64,000 nucleotides of DNA, from NCBI GenBank assembly GCA_034440615.1, contig JAOTOM010003865.1:62001-126000 (forward strand), written 5' to 3'. Each line of letters opens with the position of its first letter. Position 1 is the first letter of the stretch. Made by a program: the position numbers and the translations under genes. This document shows, piece after piece, positions 1-11,292 of this stretch. Under the pieces are notes generated by a model. The model searched no databases. It was not told where the DNA came from and saw only the letters and a list, made by a program, of their open reading frames with translations. Source of the stretch: Ashinkailepas kermadecensis (Eukaryota; Arthropoda; Thecostraca; Neolepadidae).

Positions 1-148
1 CCGTCCGGTGTAGGCTATGCTGACCCATGTCGGGGCCTCGGTGTGGGGAGCCACGTCGATCGATGGTGTGTACGGCCGTCCGGTGTAGGCTATGCTGACC
101 CATGTCGGGGCCTCGGTGGGGAGCCACGTCGATCGATGGTGTGTACGG
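1..148. repeat. 75-bp tandem duplication
   Basis: Two nearly identical units of about 75 bp begin at 1 and 76, each opening with ccgtccggtgtaggc. The second lacks two bases of a tg repeat. The array probably continues left of the window. It lies in the intron upstream of the first visible BLTP3 exon. Confidence 0.85.
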
Positions 149-720
149 CCGTTGGCGTGACCGCGTGTCATCACGCCCGCGGAGGCGACGCGGCCCCGTC
201 CGTTGGCGATCTGACGCGTGGCTATTGATCAAGTGCCCCACCCCCCACCCGGCCACAGTCTTACCGACCGAGATCAGCCAACCTTTGACATCTCCGCCAG
301 GCAAGTGGTGTGCTTTCTCACCGAATATGCTCCGGGGCAGGCTTACCATGGATGGTGACTGAGAGCGTGGACTGTGCCATTGCACAGCTGTATTGGCAGC
401 CCTGCCAATACAATGGTGCACTGCGCCGCTTCATGTTTGAGCTTTTCGTGACGCTCTACCACGATGACCGCGTGTCGGTGTTCAAGGACAGAAGATGACG
501 TCTGCGGTCGTCACGTGACCATTTTCCCGGCGACCGTGAATTGAGGGAGACGATATGCGCTGTGCCTGCGTTTGCATGCCTCAGTCGGACAAACACTGGC
601 AGTTCAGTCTACAACTTGATACATTTCAGATTACAGCAACACAAAATGTGCCTGAACACTTAGAAGTGCGCAAGTGTGGGGGGGGGGACTCGCAGGAGAA
701 ACAGGGTGGCCATAGTAGTT
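149..720. other. intronic DNA without recognisable features
   Basis: I see no exon, repeat array or element here. Short open frames exist but have no recognisable domain and no flanking splice signals. By position it is intron of the BLTP3 locus. Confidence 0.5.
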
Positions 721-755
721 CTCACTGAATAATGTCCCAGGCATTATTCAGTGAG
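721..755. repeat. perfect 14-bp inverted repeat with 7-nt loop
   Basis: The left arm ctcactgaataatg (721-734) is exactly complementary to 742-755, with a 7-base loop. It sits immediately before the LINE remnant, so it may mark a 5' truncation or inversion junction or be part of the element. Function unknown. Confidence 0.8.
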
Positions 756-764
756 AGAGTGTAC

Positions 765-1542
765 CATGTTGCTTAACGACTGGCTGACTCGGCTCCTGTT
801 GTGGCTGCCGTCAGGTAACACTCCCGCATCTGTCTACACATCGGAACTGGTCGCCATAAACAAAGCATCGAGTTTTATTGAAACAACCGATGATGAACGA
901 CACGTGTTATTTAGCGACTCGCTCAGCTGCCTGCTCGCGCTGGGAGGGTTTTACCCGCTGAACCCAATAATACAGGACATTCCGGTGACACTTAAATCGT
1001 TGACCATCAGTGGCAAGGAAGTAGTTTTCTGCTGGATTCCGAGTCATGTTGGAATGTGTGGCAGCGAGACCGCTGATGCTGCAGCAAAGCGTGCTGCTCA
1101 GGCTCTTTACACACGAAGTCTCCCCCTCCCTGCCTCTGACTTCTATCCAAAAATTAAGGGCCTCCTCTTTAAAAAGTGGCAGGCCAATTGGGACGCCATG
1201 ATAAGCAACAAACTGAGAAAAATCACACCCTCTCTTGGGGAATGGTCTTCGTCATCACATGAAAATAGACGGAACGAGATTGCACTGTGCCGCTTGCGAA
1301 TTGGTCACACCTACGACACACACTGCTACCTTCTGACCGGCAGTGACAGTCCGCTATGTCCAAGGTGCCACGACGCACTGTCAGTGCGGCACGTATTGAT
1401 TTCCTGTCGCAGACTTAACAATGAGCGAAGGCGCCACTTTGGGCGTACTTCTCTCTCCCTTAGGGAAGTATTGTGCAACGAGTCTCTCATTGTTCAATCC
1501 GGACAGCTTTTCCGCTTCCTATCAGAAGTCAAGTTTTTGTGA
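765..1542 (+). pseudogene. 5'-truncated non-LTR retrotransposon ORF2 remnant (RNase H domain)
   Basis: The frame encodes the C-terminal part of a LINE polyprotein. From about residue 25 it reads as an RNase H1-type domain with SELVAI (catalytic Glu), FSDSLSCL (catalytic Asp) and WIPSHVGMCGSETADAAAK (the last His/Asp region). The expected first Asp strand is missing, so the copy is truncated at its 5' end and should be inactive. A Cys/His motif, LCPRCHDALSVRHVLISC, follows, as in the C-terminal knuckle of jockey-type elements. The upstream endonuclease and reverse transcriptase are absent. The frame is intact to its stop, so truncation was probably fairly recent. A hairpin and TAAC-type tail 150 bp downstream (1685-1737) form its 3' end. 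Confidence 0.85.
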
Positions 1543-1684
1543 CATATGCTACTAATTAACTCTCTTTTATAACTGACAAAATGAGAATCGTAGCATGGCA
1601 TGGTTTTTGCACCTGTACTTGACCTCGTACATGTCATTCTGACTGACTTTTGTTTGCATTTCACTGTTTGACTGACGATGTTAT

Positions 1685-1737
1685 GGGCGCTGCATGACCG
1701 ACGCAGTCGATGCGCCCCTAAACCCCAATAACTAACC
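1685..1737 (+). mobile_element. LINE 3' terminal hairpin and TAAC-type tail, copy 1
   Basis: A GGGCGC/GCGCCC stem encloses a loop of about 21 bases. A tail of the form ctaaaccccaataactaacc follows. It lies 3' of the RNase H frame, so it is the natural 3' end of that LINE. Copies recur at 2904-2958, 16707-16764 and 21150-21194, always on the + strand. Conserved 3' hairpins of this kind are recognised by the reverse transcriptase in stringent LINE families. Confidence 0.75.
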
Positions 1738-3444
1738 AGGTGACACTCCGTTGCACGCTGGAGTGTTGGGTAACAAAATGTGGCATCGTATCTTGAGCAA
1801 TGTACGAAACAGGCTGCAGGGCACTCTTCTATCTAACTCCGTATTACCACTTATGTACCGAATACTAACGTGAATTGCAGAGCATATGTATGGGATGTGT
1901 CCAGCTCTGGTGTGCAGCCTTGCGGTGGCCTGTTATCCGGCGGGGCGGCGTCTCTGATGTATGCCGTGGAATTGGCTTTATCCTGGCTGCTGTATTGATA
2001 TGGGTAATGTATGTCAGCGGTGGGGGCCGTTACTATGTCGCGCTCGAAGGCTCTGCCAGTTTACGACACCTATGCGTACGTGATCACACCACGCTTCACA
2101 TTAATCTCACCGACACCGAAGACTCTGCCAGTTTACGGCACCCGTGTGTAGGTCATCACACCACGCTTCACATTAATCTCACCACTCTTCACATTAATCT
2201 CACCGACTATTCAGCATGGCTGCCTGGTGATCAAATGTCAGTGACGCACCTATCGAGGTCATTAGGACATGTCCACACGTTGGTGATGTAATAAAGAGCA
2301 CACGACACAATTTCAGCTACGGAGATCCCAGGGCCATCTCAGTCCATCCGTCATTCTTCCTGTGTTCGCTGCCGTATCCTATCCGAGCATATGACCAATA
2401 GTATTGTGCTTATTTATGTTTCTTCATTTATTTTATATTTGGACGTATATGATAATGTATTTGAACGGCATCTCGTTGGCTCGTGAACTGACCCTGAACC
2501 CGAATATCCAGAATATGTCAGTTTTGCACCATTCAACAGGCATGGCCCCAAATGTCGGGAATACACGCTGTTTACATCGGGGATGTGTTCCTGTTCTCGG
2601 CCCCACCATGTTCTGCCGTGGTCACCGCACCGGCGATTTTGTGGCTTCTGGTCAGTTAACTGATCTGGTCTCTGGCCAGTTACCGCTGATCTGATCTTAT
2701 CTGCCCAGGTACCGCTGATCTGATCGGCTCTGGCGAATCACCGCCAAGCTGATCTTCTCTCACCAGTTACCGTCAGGGATGAATTTGTACTTTTTGTAAT
2801 CTTGTATGTGGAGACGATTTTTTTGCCACCCAAGTACGGAGAGGATGTTTTTATTCAAGCATGTAACAGAATCTCAATTTGTACTTTCCAGTGAATCTTT
2901 ATAGGCGCAATATAGTCCCAGTAGTTGAAGCGCCCTGAAGCCCAAATAGCTAACTAATAAATTTTCAGTTAGTCTTAAGTACTTTATCACAGAGCAGTTC
3001 ATTATTAAGCAGCACCATTAAATCTCCAAATGATAAAATGTGGGATAGTTTCCTGAAAGGCGTAATATTCTGGAGACGAAAAGTTCAGGAACAACAGCCT
3101 ATTTTTCCAGCCCTGGTTACCGCTGATCTGATATATTCCGGCCAATCACGGGCTGCCCCCTGCTGAGCCAAAACATATCGATCGTGTTCCTCAAACCCAA
3201 CCTACGCGGCGTCCGCGTTTGCTGCCGGCGATGCCCGCGTCTGGATCCGGATTCGACGGAGCACGCTGATGACGTGAGCTATGGATCACACGGAGCCGCT
3301 GATGACTTGAGCTATGGATCACACGGAGCCGCTGATGCACAGCACTCGGAGTCACTTGCAGCACTCACTCACAGCAGTCGGCGCAGATGGAACTGTTCGA
3401 TGTTCGGTCTATCGCCTGTCGTTTCTCGCCAGCTCAGTCGATAG
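1738..3444. other. intron with short local duplications
   Basis: No exon is recognisable. Small tandem duplications occur: a unit of about 62 bp at 2046-2215 containing cttcacattaatctcacc, a degenerate 33-bp unit around 2640-2780 containing cagttaccgctgatctgat, and a 33-bp duplication at 3262-3330. A copy of the LINE 3' tail lies inside and is listed separately. Confidence 0.6.
2904..2958 (+). mobile_element. LINE 3' tail, copy 2
   Basis: This is a diverged copy of the hairpin-plus-tail. It contains ggcgc ... gaagcgccc followed by tgaagcccaaatagctaact. No LINE coding sequence precedes it, so it is a severely 5'-truncated insertion. I could not find a clear target-site duplication. Confidence 0.6.
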
Positions 3445-3603
3445 GACATTGGGCGGACCATGCGATCGTAAGATCGTGGGCTCGCGAATCTCATAACCGG
3501 CGGTATTACCGAGATTACCGCCCGCGACCAACCGGCGTGTGAGAGTCTGGCCACGTTGTGTCGCCAAATAGCTAGTTGGCAATCAAGTGCGTCGTAAAGG
3601 AGC
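3445..3603 (+). mobile_element. diverged tRNA-derived SINE
   Basis: The 3' part aligns with the SINE at 8437-8599: tgtgagagtctggc corresponds to cgtgagagattggc, and aagtgcgtcgtaaag to gaagtgtcgtaaag. A degraded B-box-like stretch (gggctcgcgaatctc) lies near 3478-3492. The head is too diverged to assign a tRNA parent. Confidence 0.55.
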
Positions 3604-3813
3604 CCGAGGTTCGCTTCCTCTACATGGCACGAGAGTCTTGTGCGCTGGCGACACTCAGTTTTTGGACGTAGGTGTGACATCAGATCCATCGACACAGACA
3701 CAGCGCGTCTGAGCCACCATGGCGTATGCAGTACATGGGTATACATAAAATAGCTAAAAATATGCCACTAAAAACAGAGATGAATGTTCCGAAATCACGC
3801 CGCCAAGCGATAG

Positions 3814-4130
3814 ATGAACGTTACTCGTTATACTTTTGAAACTGAAATAAAACCGTCACATTGCGTTACAATTATGGGTGTTAACATGGACGATTGCCTC
3901 TCGTGGGAGCGGCACATTGCGACCGTGATGCGTCGCTGCGACTGTGTTCTGATTGCGCTGGTTGTGAGTCGCGTGCCACGCGTGACTATGCAGCTATTAG
4001 TCGAAGCGTTCGTGTTTCCCACGCACGATATTGGGTGACTATTCGGAGTGGACGCCATGTGACTCACCATGTAATGGTGCAAATGTGCGTCAACTCTAGT
4101 GCTCGCACCGTTGCTGAACCCTTGTATCGT
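3814..4130 (+). pseudogene. non-LTR reverse transcriptase thumb-region remnant
   Basis: The translation contains VTIMGVNMDDCLSWERHI followed by a leucine- and valine-rich helix and a segment ending LLVEAFVFPT. This matches the order of the RT thumb region in jockey/CR1-like LINEs (a YLGV-like strand, then LSW..HI, a helix, then a P..YG-like segment). The frame breaks near 4036 and continues in another frame to about 4130. It is a short broken fragment, ending close to the start of the large CT microsatellite. Confidence 0.6.
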
Positions 4131-4142
4131 GACTGAGTGGTT

Positions 4143-5212
<1,070 letters not shown>

Positions 5213-6019
5213 AATTACGATGGTCGAGTGTTGATTCGAGTGTGGTCGAATCGGCCGCCTGCAATTAATCTTCAACATTTTCAAAATCACAAACGCATTC
5301 GAACTGATTCGACACCATTGTATCACGCGTCACGCTGTCTCTTAGCGGTGCACAAGGGCGGCTGCTGATGGACAGCTCCACCGTGAGTCGCAACAGCTGC
5401 CCTAGCGGTGCACAAGGGCAGCTGCTGATGGACAGCTCCACCTTGAGCCGCAACGCGTTTTGTCTGTCTCGCAAATGTATTACTTGATGTGCGTCGTGTC
5501 GTGTCGTTTTGTCCCTCGTCATTGACGTGGATAACTGAAGGTCCGTTTGGTGGAGAGAGCCGACTTGCTTGATGTGATGTATGCTATTATTGTATTTTAA
5601 TTTCATTCTATGATTTCTAAGCTGCGTAAAACTGCTCATTAATAGTATGAAGTTAATGGAAAAGGTTTGACATCAGTATGACGATGAAAACTCAATACTG
5701 GTGATGAAGCTGTGTTCCCGGCTATCTCAACCGAGGAGTACTCAGAAGATCTCCAAAATCTAAATAGCTATTTTGGGGAACGGTGGGATTTGCTCCGTTA
5801 ATCATGCTAGGCGGTTTGTGTTGACATTCATATTAGTGTACGCTAGGGATATCACGGACAAAATAGTACAGCAGTTGTCTGCGGAATCATCTCAAGCTCA
5901 GCAGTTTTGTACGTCCTCAGGCAGTCCTGTGACTGGCGCCTGTGGCTTGGCCGTCCTCTGGCAGATATTGTAGCTGACGGTCGTGTCTTGCCCTCCCCCC
6001 CTTGGGCAGACCTGTAACT
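5213..6019. other. intron; 60-bp duplication at 5343-5455, otherwise featureless
   Basis: Two units of about 60 bp, each containing gcggtgcacaagggc and gctgctgatggacagctcc, lie at 5343-5455. The rest, to the start of the 40-bp minisatellite, shows no exon or element I recognise. Confidence 0.6.
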
Positions 6020-6604
6020 GACGACCGTGACTGTCCTTACTCAGACAGACAAGTGACTGATGGCCGTATCTTGTCCGTCGTCTGGCTGACCTGTGACTGA
6101 TGGCCGTGTTCTGTCCCTCCTCTGGCTGACCTGTGACTGGTGGCCGTATCTTGTCCCTCGTCTGGCTGACCTGTGACTGATGGCCGTGTTCTGTCCCTCG
6201 TCTGGCTGACCTGTGACTGGTGGCCGTGTTCTGTCCCTCCTCTGGCTGACCTGTGACTGACGGCCGTGCTCTGTCCCTCCTCTGGCTGACCTGAGACTGG
6301 TGGCCGTGTTCTGTCCCTCCTCTGGCTGACCTGTGACTGACGGCCGTGCTCTGTCCCTCCTCTGGCTGACCTGAGACTGGTGGCCGTGTTCTGTCCCTCC
6401 TCTGGCTGACCTGTGACTGATGGCCGTGTTCTGTCCCTCCTCTGGCTGACCTGTGACTGGTGGCCGTGTTCTGTCCCTCGTCTGGCTGACCTGTGACTGG
6501 TGACCGTGTTCTGTCCCTCCTCGGGCAGACCTGTGACTGGTGGCCGTATCCTGTCCCTCCTCTGGCTGACCTGTGACTGATGACCGTGTTCTGTCCCTCC
6601 TCAG
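6020..6604. repeat. 40-bp minisatellite abutting the 3' splice site of exon a
   Basis: About 14 units of 40 bp run to the intron end. Each contains the branch-site-like word ctgacctgtgac and a pyrimidine run ctgtccctcc. The last unit runs directly into ctcctcag, the acceptor of the exon at 6605. The array therefore looks like tandem copies of this intron's own 3' end. Most units read tctgg where the real acceptor reads tcag, but at least two (near 6003 and 6522) keep a gggcag. Confidence 0.93.
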
Positions 6605-6761
6605 AGTCTGCCGGAGTATCAGGCCCAGGTGCACCAGTCTGCCCGTCGCAACCAAGGCAGCACGGCACTGTCCCGGGTATTTGCCAAGTACGACGTGCTG
6701 GAGACTTCCTACCACCTGTACTCTGACCGGATCGACCTTCATCTGTGCGACGACCCGGGAG
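6605..6761 (+). CDS. BLTP3: BLTP3 exon a
   Basis: The exon has 157 bp and ends in phase 1. The acceptor ctcctcag is fused to the 40-bp minisatellite; the donor is GAG|gtcagt. It encodes a segment with AKYDVLETSYHLYSDRIDLH followed by LCDDPG. This matches the vertebrate BLTP3 stretch around DFDVKETSHHL...LDLHICDD, part of the repeating-beta-groove body. The first codon is read as AGT (Ser); the entry phase is inferred from homology. Confidence 0.93.
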
Positions 6762-7245
6762 GTCAGTGGCGGGCGCCGACGGCGACCTGGACGCTCGCCG
6801 TGTTGACCTCGGACGTCGAGGATCTGTGGTAGTTATGGCTCGGTTTTGAAACCGTCTAGTCTTGATTCATGGTGTAGTGCTGACGTCGGTGTAGGGTGCA
6901 CGGGCGCTGATTTCTGAAAATGATTGGGGGGGGTGCACAATACATGAAGTGAATGGGCAGGCCATATGGGTTGGAGGCACACTCCATAGGGTCCCATGTT
7001 AAAATTAGAAATTATTTGGAGAGGACAAAGCCAACATTGAGGGCAGGTATTCTCGTGGTAGCCGACAAGTGGTACCAGCACAGTGCTAGATTGGGAAGAT
7101 GTAGCGAATATTAGCGGGGCATGCACATCCTGTGGGAATTATATGTGCATGCGCTAAGCCCAGCTGGGCTGTGCCTCTGTTGGCATGGAGATCACAGAGC
7201 CGACTGGTCAACCACACATGAGTTGCCGCCACGGGTCAAGTTGGG
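6762..7245. other. intron a-b, first part
   Basis: No exon or recognisable element. A short G run (near 6926) and unremarkable intronic sequence are all I see. Confidence 0.5.
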
Positions 7246-7480
7246 TCACGTCTGACGCTCTGTAATCAGCAGTACAGTGTCACCTGACGCTCTGTAATCA
7301 GCAGTACAGTGTCACCTGACGCTCATAGTGGACTGTGCAGTACCACCTGACGCTCACAGTGGACGGTTGGTACCACCTGACGCTCATAGTGGACTGTGCA
7401 GTACCTCCTGACGTTCATAGTGGACTGTACAGAACCATCTGACGCTGACTAGTGGACAGTTGGTACCACCTGACGCTCTG
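7246..7480. repeat. minisatellite of about 34 bp
   Basis: Six or seven degenerate units contain acctgacgctcatagtggac or acctgacgctctgtaatcag. The array is intronic. The word ctgacgct resembles a branch site, but no exon follows closely. Confidence 0.8.
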
Positions 7481-8425
7481 TAGTGAGCATTCTGACACTG
7501 TATTTTGGAGTACCTGGATATTCTGTCGTCTATAAGAATAAGAGAACGGACAGGATCGAATCGGACCGAATAGGTCGCGCCGGGTTAAACCAGACCGGTT
7601 AGGACCGAAAATGGCTGCGAGAGGACCAGGTGAGACCAGACCAGATTTGTTGAAAGGTCGTCGACGCCAACTCAGACCTTGTCAGTTGATGTTGGGAGGT
7701 GGATCATTGGACGACTGAGGTTAGTATCATTAGTCGCCGCTCTGAGCCGTCAGGAATTCACGGGAGCACTCTGCAGAGTCGCCGCTGGTCTACTGTCGGT
7801 TAGCGTCTGGTTCAAACAGGCCGTTCTGTAGCTGTGTCGAACTTCGGCTGCTAATCGACCGCGTGGCCAGCTTTCGATTCGCAGTCGCCCTTCGCTCCCT
7901 TCATAACCATGACCGTGTGCGTAACTTTGTCTGCAGCATGTCGGCATTTCACTGTACGTTGTCTAAGTCCAGCAATGGCGGCGAGAAAGTTATGTTTGAC
8001 GGCCCACGCCGACCAGCACGTTTGCTTTTCTTTCCGCATCGCGTCGGTAGTCGGTCAGGTGTGGCGTTTGGCCGTGACACCGCGAGTTTGGGTCTGTCCG
8101 ACCGTTTGCGTGTCGGTTTCTACACGACAACCGAACTGTGGTTGAGAGTGTGACGACACGCGTATGGACAGAAAAGAGCAACGCGCTGTGATCCATGGGG
8201 GCTGGCGAATGTGTGACGTCAACATTACGTCTCCACCGGACCTCTTCCTTCGCGACGGTGAGTGGGATGTCGCCGCATGAGGAGACCATGACCGAGCGAG
8301 AGTGTGGGATCAGGCGGCCGCTCGTCCTTGCTGCGAACCATTCACGAGCTGTGTTGCCTGTGGAGAACGTCTTACGTTTATCTGGTTCTCCCCTGCTTCC
8401 CACGGATTTCTTTCACCAAGCGTGT
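7481..8425. other. intron a-b, no recognisable gene
   Basis: Moderately GC-rich sequence with overlapping short open frames on both strands and no conserved motif. At 7555-7640 a few imperfect copies of a gaccgaat/gaccaga word are visible. I see nothing else. Confidence 0.45.
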
Positions 8426-8436
8426 ACCGTGCTGCG

Positions 8437-8599
8437 AGGGGGACGAGTAGTCTAGGGGTAAGTTTCCCGCCTCACAATCGAGAGATTATCGGTTCGAGTC
8501 TCAACTGTCGCTGCTCTTCACCCGCGGCCAATCTGCGTGAGAGATTGGCGACGATATATGACTCAACGGTCGAAGTGTCGTAAAGCCAACAACCAACCA
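8437..8599 (+). mobile_element. full-length tRNA-derived SINE with target-site duplication
   Basis: This is a 163-bp element. Its head resembles a tRNA gene, with an A-box-like tagtctaggggtaag and a near-consensus B box ggttcgagtctc at 8491-8502, so it can be transcribed by RNA polymerase III in principle. The acceptor stem does not pair well, so it is tRNA-derived rather than a functional tRNA. A body of about 80 bp and a (ccaa)n tail follow. An 11-bp direct repeat, accgtgctgcg, flanks it at 8426-8436 and 8600-8610, as expected for LINE-driven insertion. Related copies lie at 3445-3603 and, on the - strand, at 15855-15928. Confidence 0.85.
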
Positions 8600-8610
8600 A
8601 CCGTGCTGCG

Positions 8611-8944
8611 CCCTGTATTCATTCCCGGTACTCTCCATCTGCCTTTTTGAGCTCAGCACCATGTAGACTCATCCTCCTCCGCACGCCACATGACCACATC
8701 CACACCATATGGTTATCTCCAACTTGTTCTGTTCGTCATGTGGTCCCCCTCACCACTTGGACCTTGACATCCCGTTGTATGCTGCGCTCTATGGTTATCC
8801 ACGTGCTGCAATGCTTCCGTTTGTCATGCGGCTCTTATCCACACCATGCGGGCTTCCACATCCCGTGTTCTCCCGATCATTTGATCACTCTCCCCGAGGC
8901 TCCTCTCCATGTGGTCCTTCCGCAGCAGTTGCCCGCTTCATCTG
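8611..8944. other. intron a-b, between SINE and minisatellite
   Basis: No gene seen. A loose repeat of catatggttatctcca / tatggttatccacgtgc suggests an old degraded duplication. Confidence 0.4.
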
Positions 8945-9157
8945 GGGTCGACAGTGACCTTGCTCACCACACGCTGTGACCCCGCTCTGACCTTGCTCAG
9001 CATGCGTCGTGACCCCGCTCTGAGGTTAGCACACGCCATGACCAGCTGTGATCTCGCCCACCACATATCGTATCCTCCAGACCTTGCTCACCAAACGTCT
9101 TGGCTCTGCTCTGACCTTGCTCGCCACACGTCGTGACCCCGCTCTGACCTTGCTCAC
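8945..9157. repeat. 33-bp minisatellite, left part, interrupted by the LTR element
   Basis: Units contain gtgaccccgctctgacc and ttgctcaccacac. The Ty3/Gypsy element is inserted inside this array. The array resumes at 13809 with ctcaccacatgccgtgaccc and runs toward the acceptor of exon b. Confidence 0.85.
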
Positions 9158-9320
9158 TGTGATGATGTGTGTTGACCCACATTCGATGTGACACCACTCA
9201 GTACCTGGCGCCGCCTCTGCGCGCGGTCCGCCGCCGCGGGGCATGCTGACCGATTCGTTGTCCCGTGACCCGAGTGCTCAATAAACCAGTTGGTACCGGA
9301 CCGCCGCCGAGTTTACTACA
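9158..9320 (+). repeat. 5' LTR
   Basis: It runs from TGTGATGATG to TTTACTACA and so keeps the TG...CA ends. It contains ctcaataaacc, which carries a polyadenylation signal. It differs from the 3' LTR at three of 163 positions. Confidence 0.95.
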
Positions 9321-9403
9321 TGGCGACCAGTGAGTGAACTGAACGGGTCTCTGAGGTTTGGTGTGTCAGTTTCGGTTTTCTTTGTGTACGGTGAAGACGA
9401 GTG

Positions 9404-10807
9404 ATGACATTTATTGGCAAAGCGCCGGAGTTTGATGTGTCAGTGGAGATATTTGGTATATATAGCCGACGCATCGAACAGTTTTTCGTCGCGAATGGTA
9501 TCAATGATGATCAAGTGGAGAAACGTCGCGCTATCTTTTTGAGCGTTGTGGGTGCGAGAACGTTTAGCCTGGTCGAAGATTTGATTGCCCCGAAGTCAGT
9601 ACACGAAGTGTCGTACAAGGATTTGATTAAGCTGCTCTGCGACCATTTCGAGCCGGAGGATTCATCGATAGTTGCCCGCTTCCGTTTCAACTCGTGCATC
9701 CGTGAACGTGGCGAGTCCGTGCCAGTATACGTGGCTCGGTTGCGGAAGTTGGCGACATCTTGCAACTACGAGCCGTCTATTCTGGAAGAGATGCTTCGTG
9801 ACCGCCTCGTCTACGGTATTCAGAACCAGCCTCTGCAAACCAGATTGCTCAGCGAGCCTGGCTTGACTCTCAAGTCAGCGAACACCATCGCCCAAGCCCA
9901 CGAATCTGCCGCTGCCAACGCTGCGGAGCTTAGCGGGACGTCTGCCGTGTGTGACGTCATCGGACGGTTCAGTGGTCGTGAACCAATCGCCGTGCCGACT
10001 GGTGGTGACGTCATTCAGCGCGTGGATTCAGGTTCCCGGCCCTTTCAGCCGCGACCTGGGGTCTGCAGAATGGGGGAGCAGCGGGCGCCGTGGCAGAGCA
10101 GGGGAGGCGTCATAGACAGCGCTCCGCGACACAGCGATGGTCCGAGACACAGCGGGCCGGCGTTTCTGGATCGGTGCGCACGGTGTCACAGCCGCCGACA
10201 CTCACCTTCTGCGTGTCCCTTTAAAGCGTGCCGCTGTTTCCGATGCGGTGGAGAGGGGCACATCAGGAGAGCTTGTCGCGCAGCGGTACAGGCGCAGGAA
10301 ATCTGTCACGTTTCAGAGGAGACGGTGGACAACAGTGCAATGGTGCTGTCTTCAAGTGTGAATCGCCATTGTGACGGTGAGCGACAATCATACGATTTGT
10401 TTCGATCGCATTCGCAGTTCTCTGGGGGTGGACGTAAACCCCCGCTTATGGTGGAAGTGTCACTGGATGGTAGGGATGCCTGTATGGAGGTGGATACTGG
10501 GGCTGCGGTCAGTGTGTGTTCTGAGCAGGAGCTGTTGCGTCTGTGGGCTCCTGATACACCTGAACTAATACCCTGTGACTCCACGCTTAGAACGTATAGT
10601 GGGGAGGTTCTGCCAGTGTGTGGCCAGATTGAAGTGGCAGTGAAATACGGGGATCAGTGTGGTCAGTTACCGTTGATTGTTGTTAAAGGGGAGGGGCCGA
10701 TGCTGTTTGGTCGCAACTGGCTGTCTCACCTCAGACTCGATTGGCCTTCGATCTGCCATTTGTCGGGGAAGGGGGGGCCTGAGGGAAACTCTAAGGGAGT
10801 TTGCTGA
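9404..10807 (+). CDS. Gag and aspartic protease frame of the Ty3/Gypsy element
   Basis: The frame starts at the ATG at 9404 (467 codons). The N-terminal half is a helical retrotransposon Gag capsid region of the EQFFxxxGI...RRAIFLSVVG type. A single CCHC zinc knuckle (CFRCGGEGHIRRAC) follows at roughly residues 288-301. A retropepsin motif with the catalytic D-T-G-A stands near residue 364 (EVDTGAAVSVCS). Gag and protease share one frame. The stop comes shortly after a G7 run near 10771-10777, where the reading frame for reverse transcriptase is offset by one base. The run is a likely slippage or indel site. Confidence 0.85.
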   Translation: MTFIGKAPEFDVSVEIFGIYSRRIEQFFVANGINDDQVEKRRAIFLSVVGARTFSLVEDLIAPKSVHEVSYKDLIKLLCDHFEPEDSSIVARFRFNSCIRERGESVPVYVARLRKLATSCNYEPSILEEMLRDRLVYGIQNQPLQTRLLSEPGLTLKSANTIAQAHESAAANAAELSGTSAVCDVIGRFSGREPIAVPTGGDVIQRVDSGSRPFQPRPGVCRMGEQRAPWQSRGGVIDSAPRHSDGPRHSGPAFLDRCARCHSRRHSPSACPFKACRCFRCGGEGHIRRACRAAVQAQEICHVSEETVDNSAMVLSSSVNRHCDGERQSYDLFRSHSQFSGGGRKPPLMVEVSLDGRDACMEVDTGAAVSVCSEQELLRLWAPDTPELIPCDSTLRTYSGEVLPVCGQIEVAVKYGDQCGQLPLIVVKGEGPMLFGRNWLSHLRLDWPSICHLSGKGGPEGNSKGVC

Positions 10808-11225
10808 AGTGTTTGAGGATGGCCTGGGCCGTTACAATGGAGAACAGGTCAGGATTTCAGTGGATCCAGATGTTCAGCCGAGATTCTTTAAGGCTCGGCA
10901 AGTTCCCCTGGCTTATAGAGAACAAGTCGACGCGCAGTTGGATGAGCAGATTAAGGAGGGTCTTTGGGAGCCTGTCACACACTCCAAGTGGGCAGCGCCG
11001 TTGGTCGTGGTCCCCCGGGCAGACAGAACTGTACCGATCTGTGGCGACTATCGCCTCACAGTAAACAAGGCTGCACCTGTTGAGCAGTATCCCCTCCCCC
11101 GTGTCGAGGAATTGACATCGAAGTTGGTGGGCAGTAAGGTTTTCTCAAAGATAGACCTGAAGTCTGCGTACAATCAACTCGTGGTAGAGGTTGGGTCCCG
11201 AGAGTACTTGACTAAATACACATAG
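10677..11225 (+). pseudogene. Ty3/Gypsy reverse transcriptase, N-terminal half (frame broken)
   Basis: This frame overlaps the end of Gag-protease. It encodes the RT fingers and the first palm strands, including VPICGDYRLTVNKAAP and FSKIDLKSAYNQL, where the first catalytic Asp lies. It ends at a stop at 11223-11225. About 65 bp that should encode the rest of the palm are out of frame before the next segment begins. This looks like damage rather than programmed recoding. Confidence 0.8.
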
Positions 11226-11292
11226 GGGCCTTCTTCCCCCCACCCGGCTCAGTTTCGGATATTCCTCTGCCCCGAGTCTCTTCCAGCGTACA

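Noticed and set aside
6020..6604. CRISPR-like array of regular repeats
   Set aside because: The repeats are contiguous minisatellite units without unique spacers, in a eukaryotic intron. The same holds for all other arrays here.
8437..8515. Functional tRNA gene
   Set aside because: A and B boxes are present, but the acceptor and anticodon stems do not pair; an A-rich tail and target-site duplication show a SINE.
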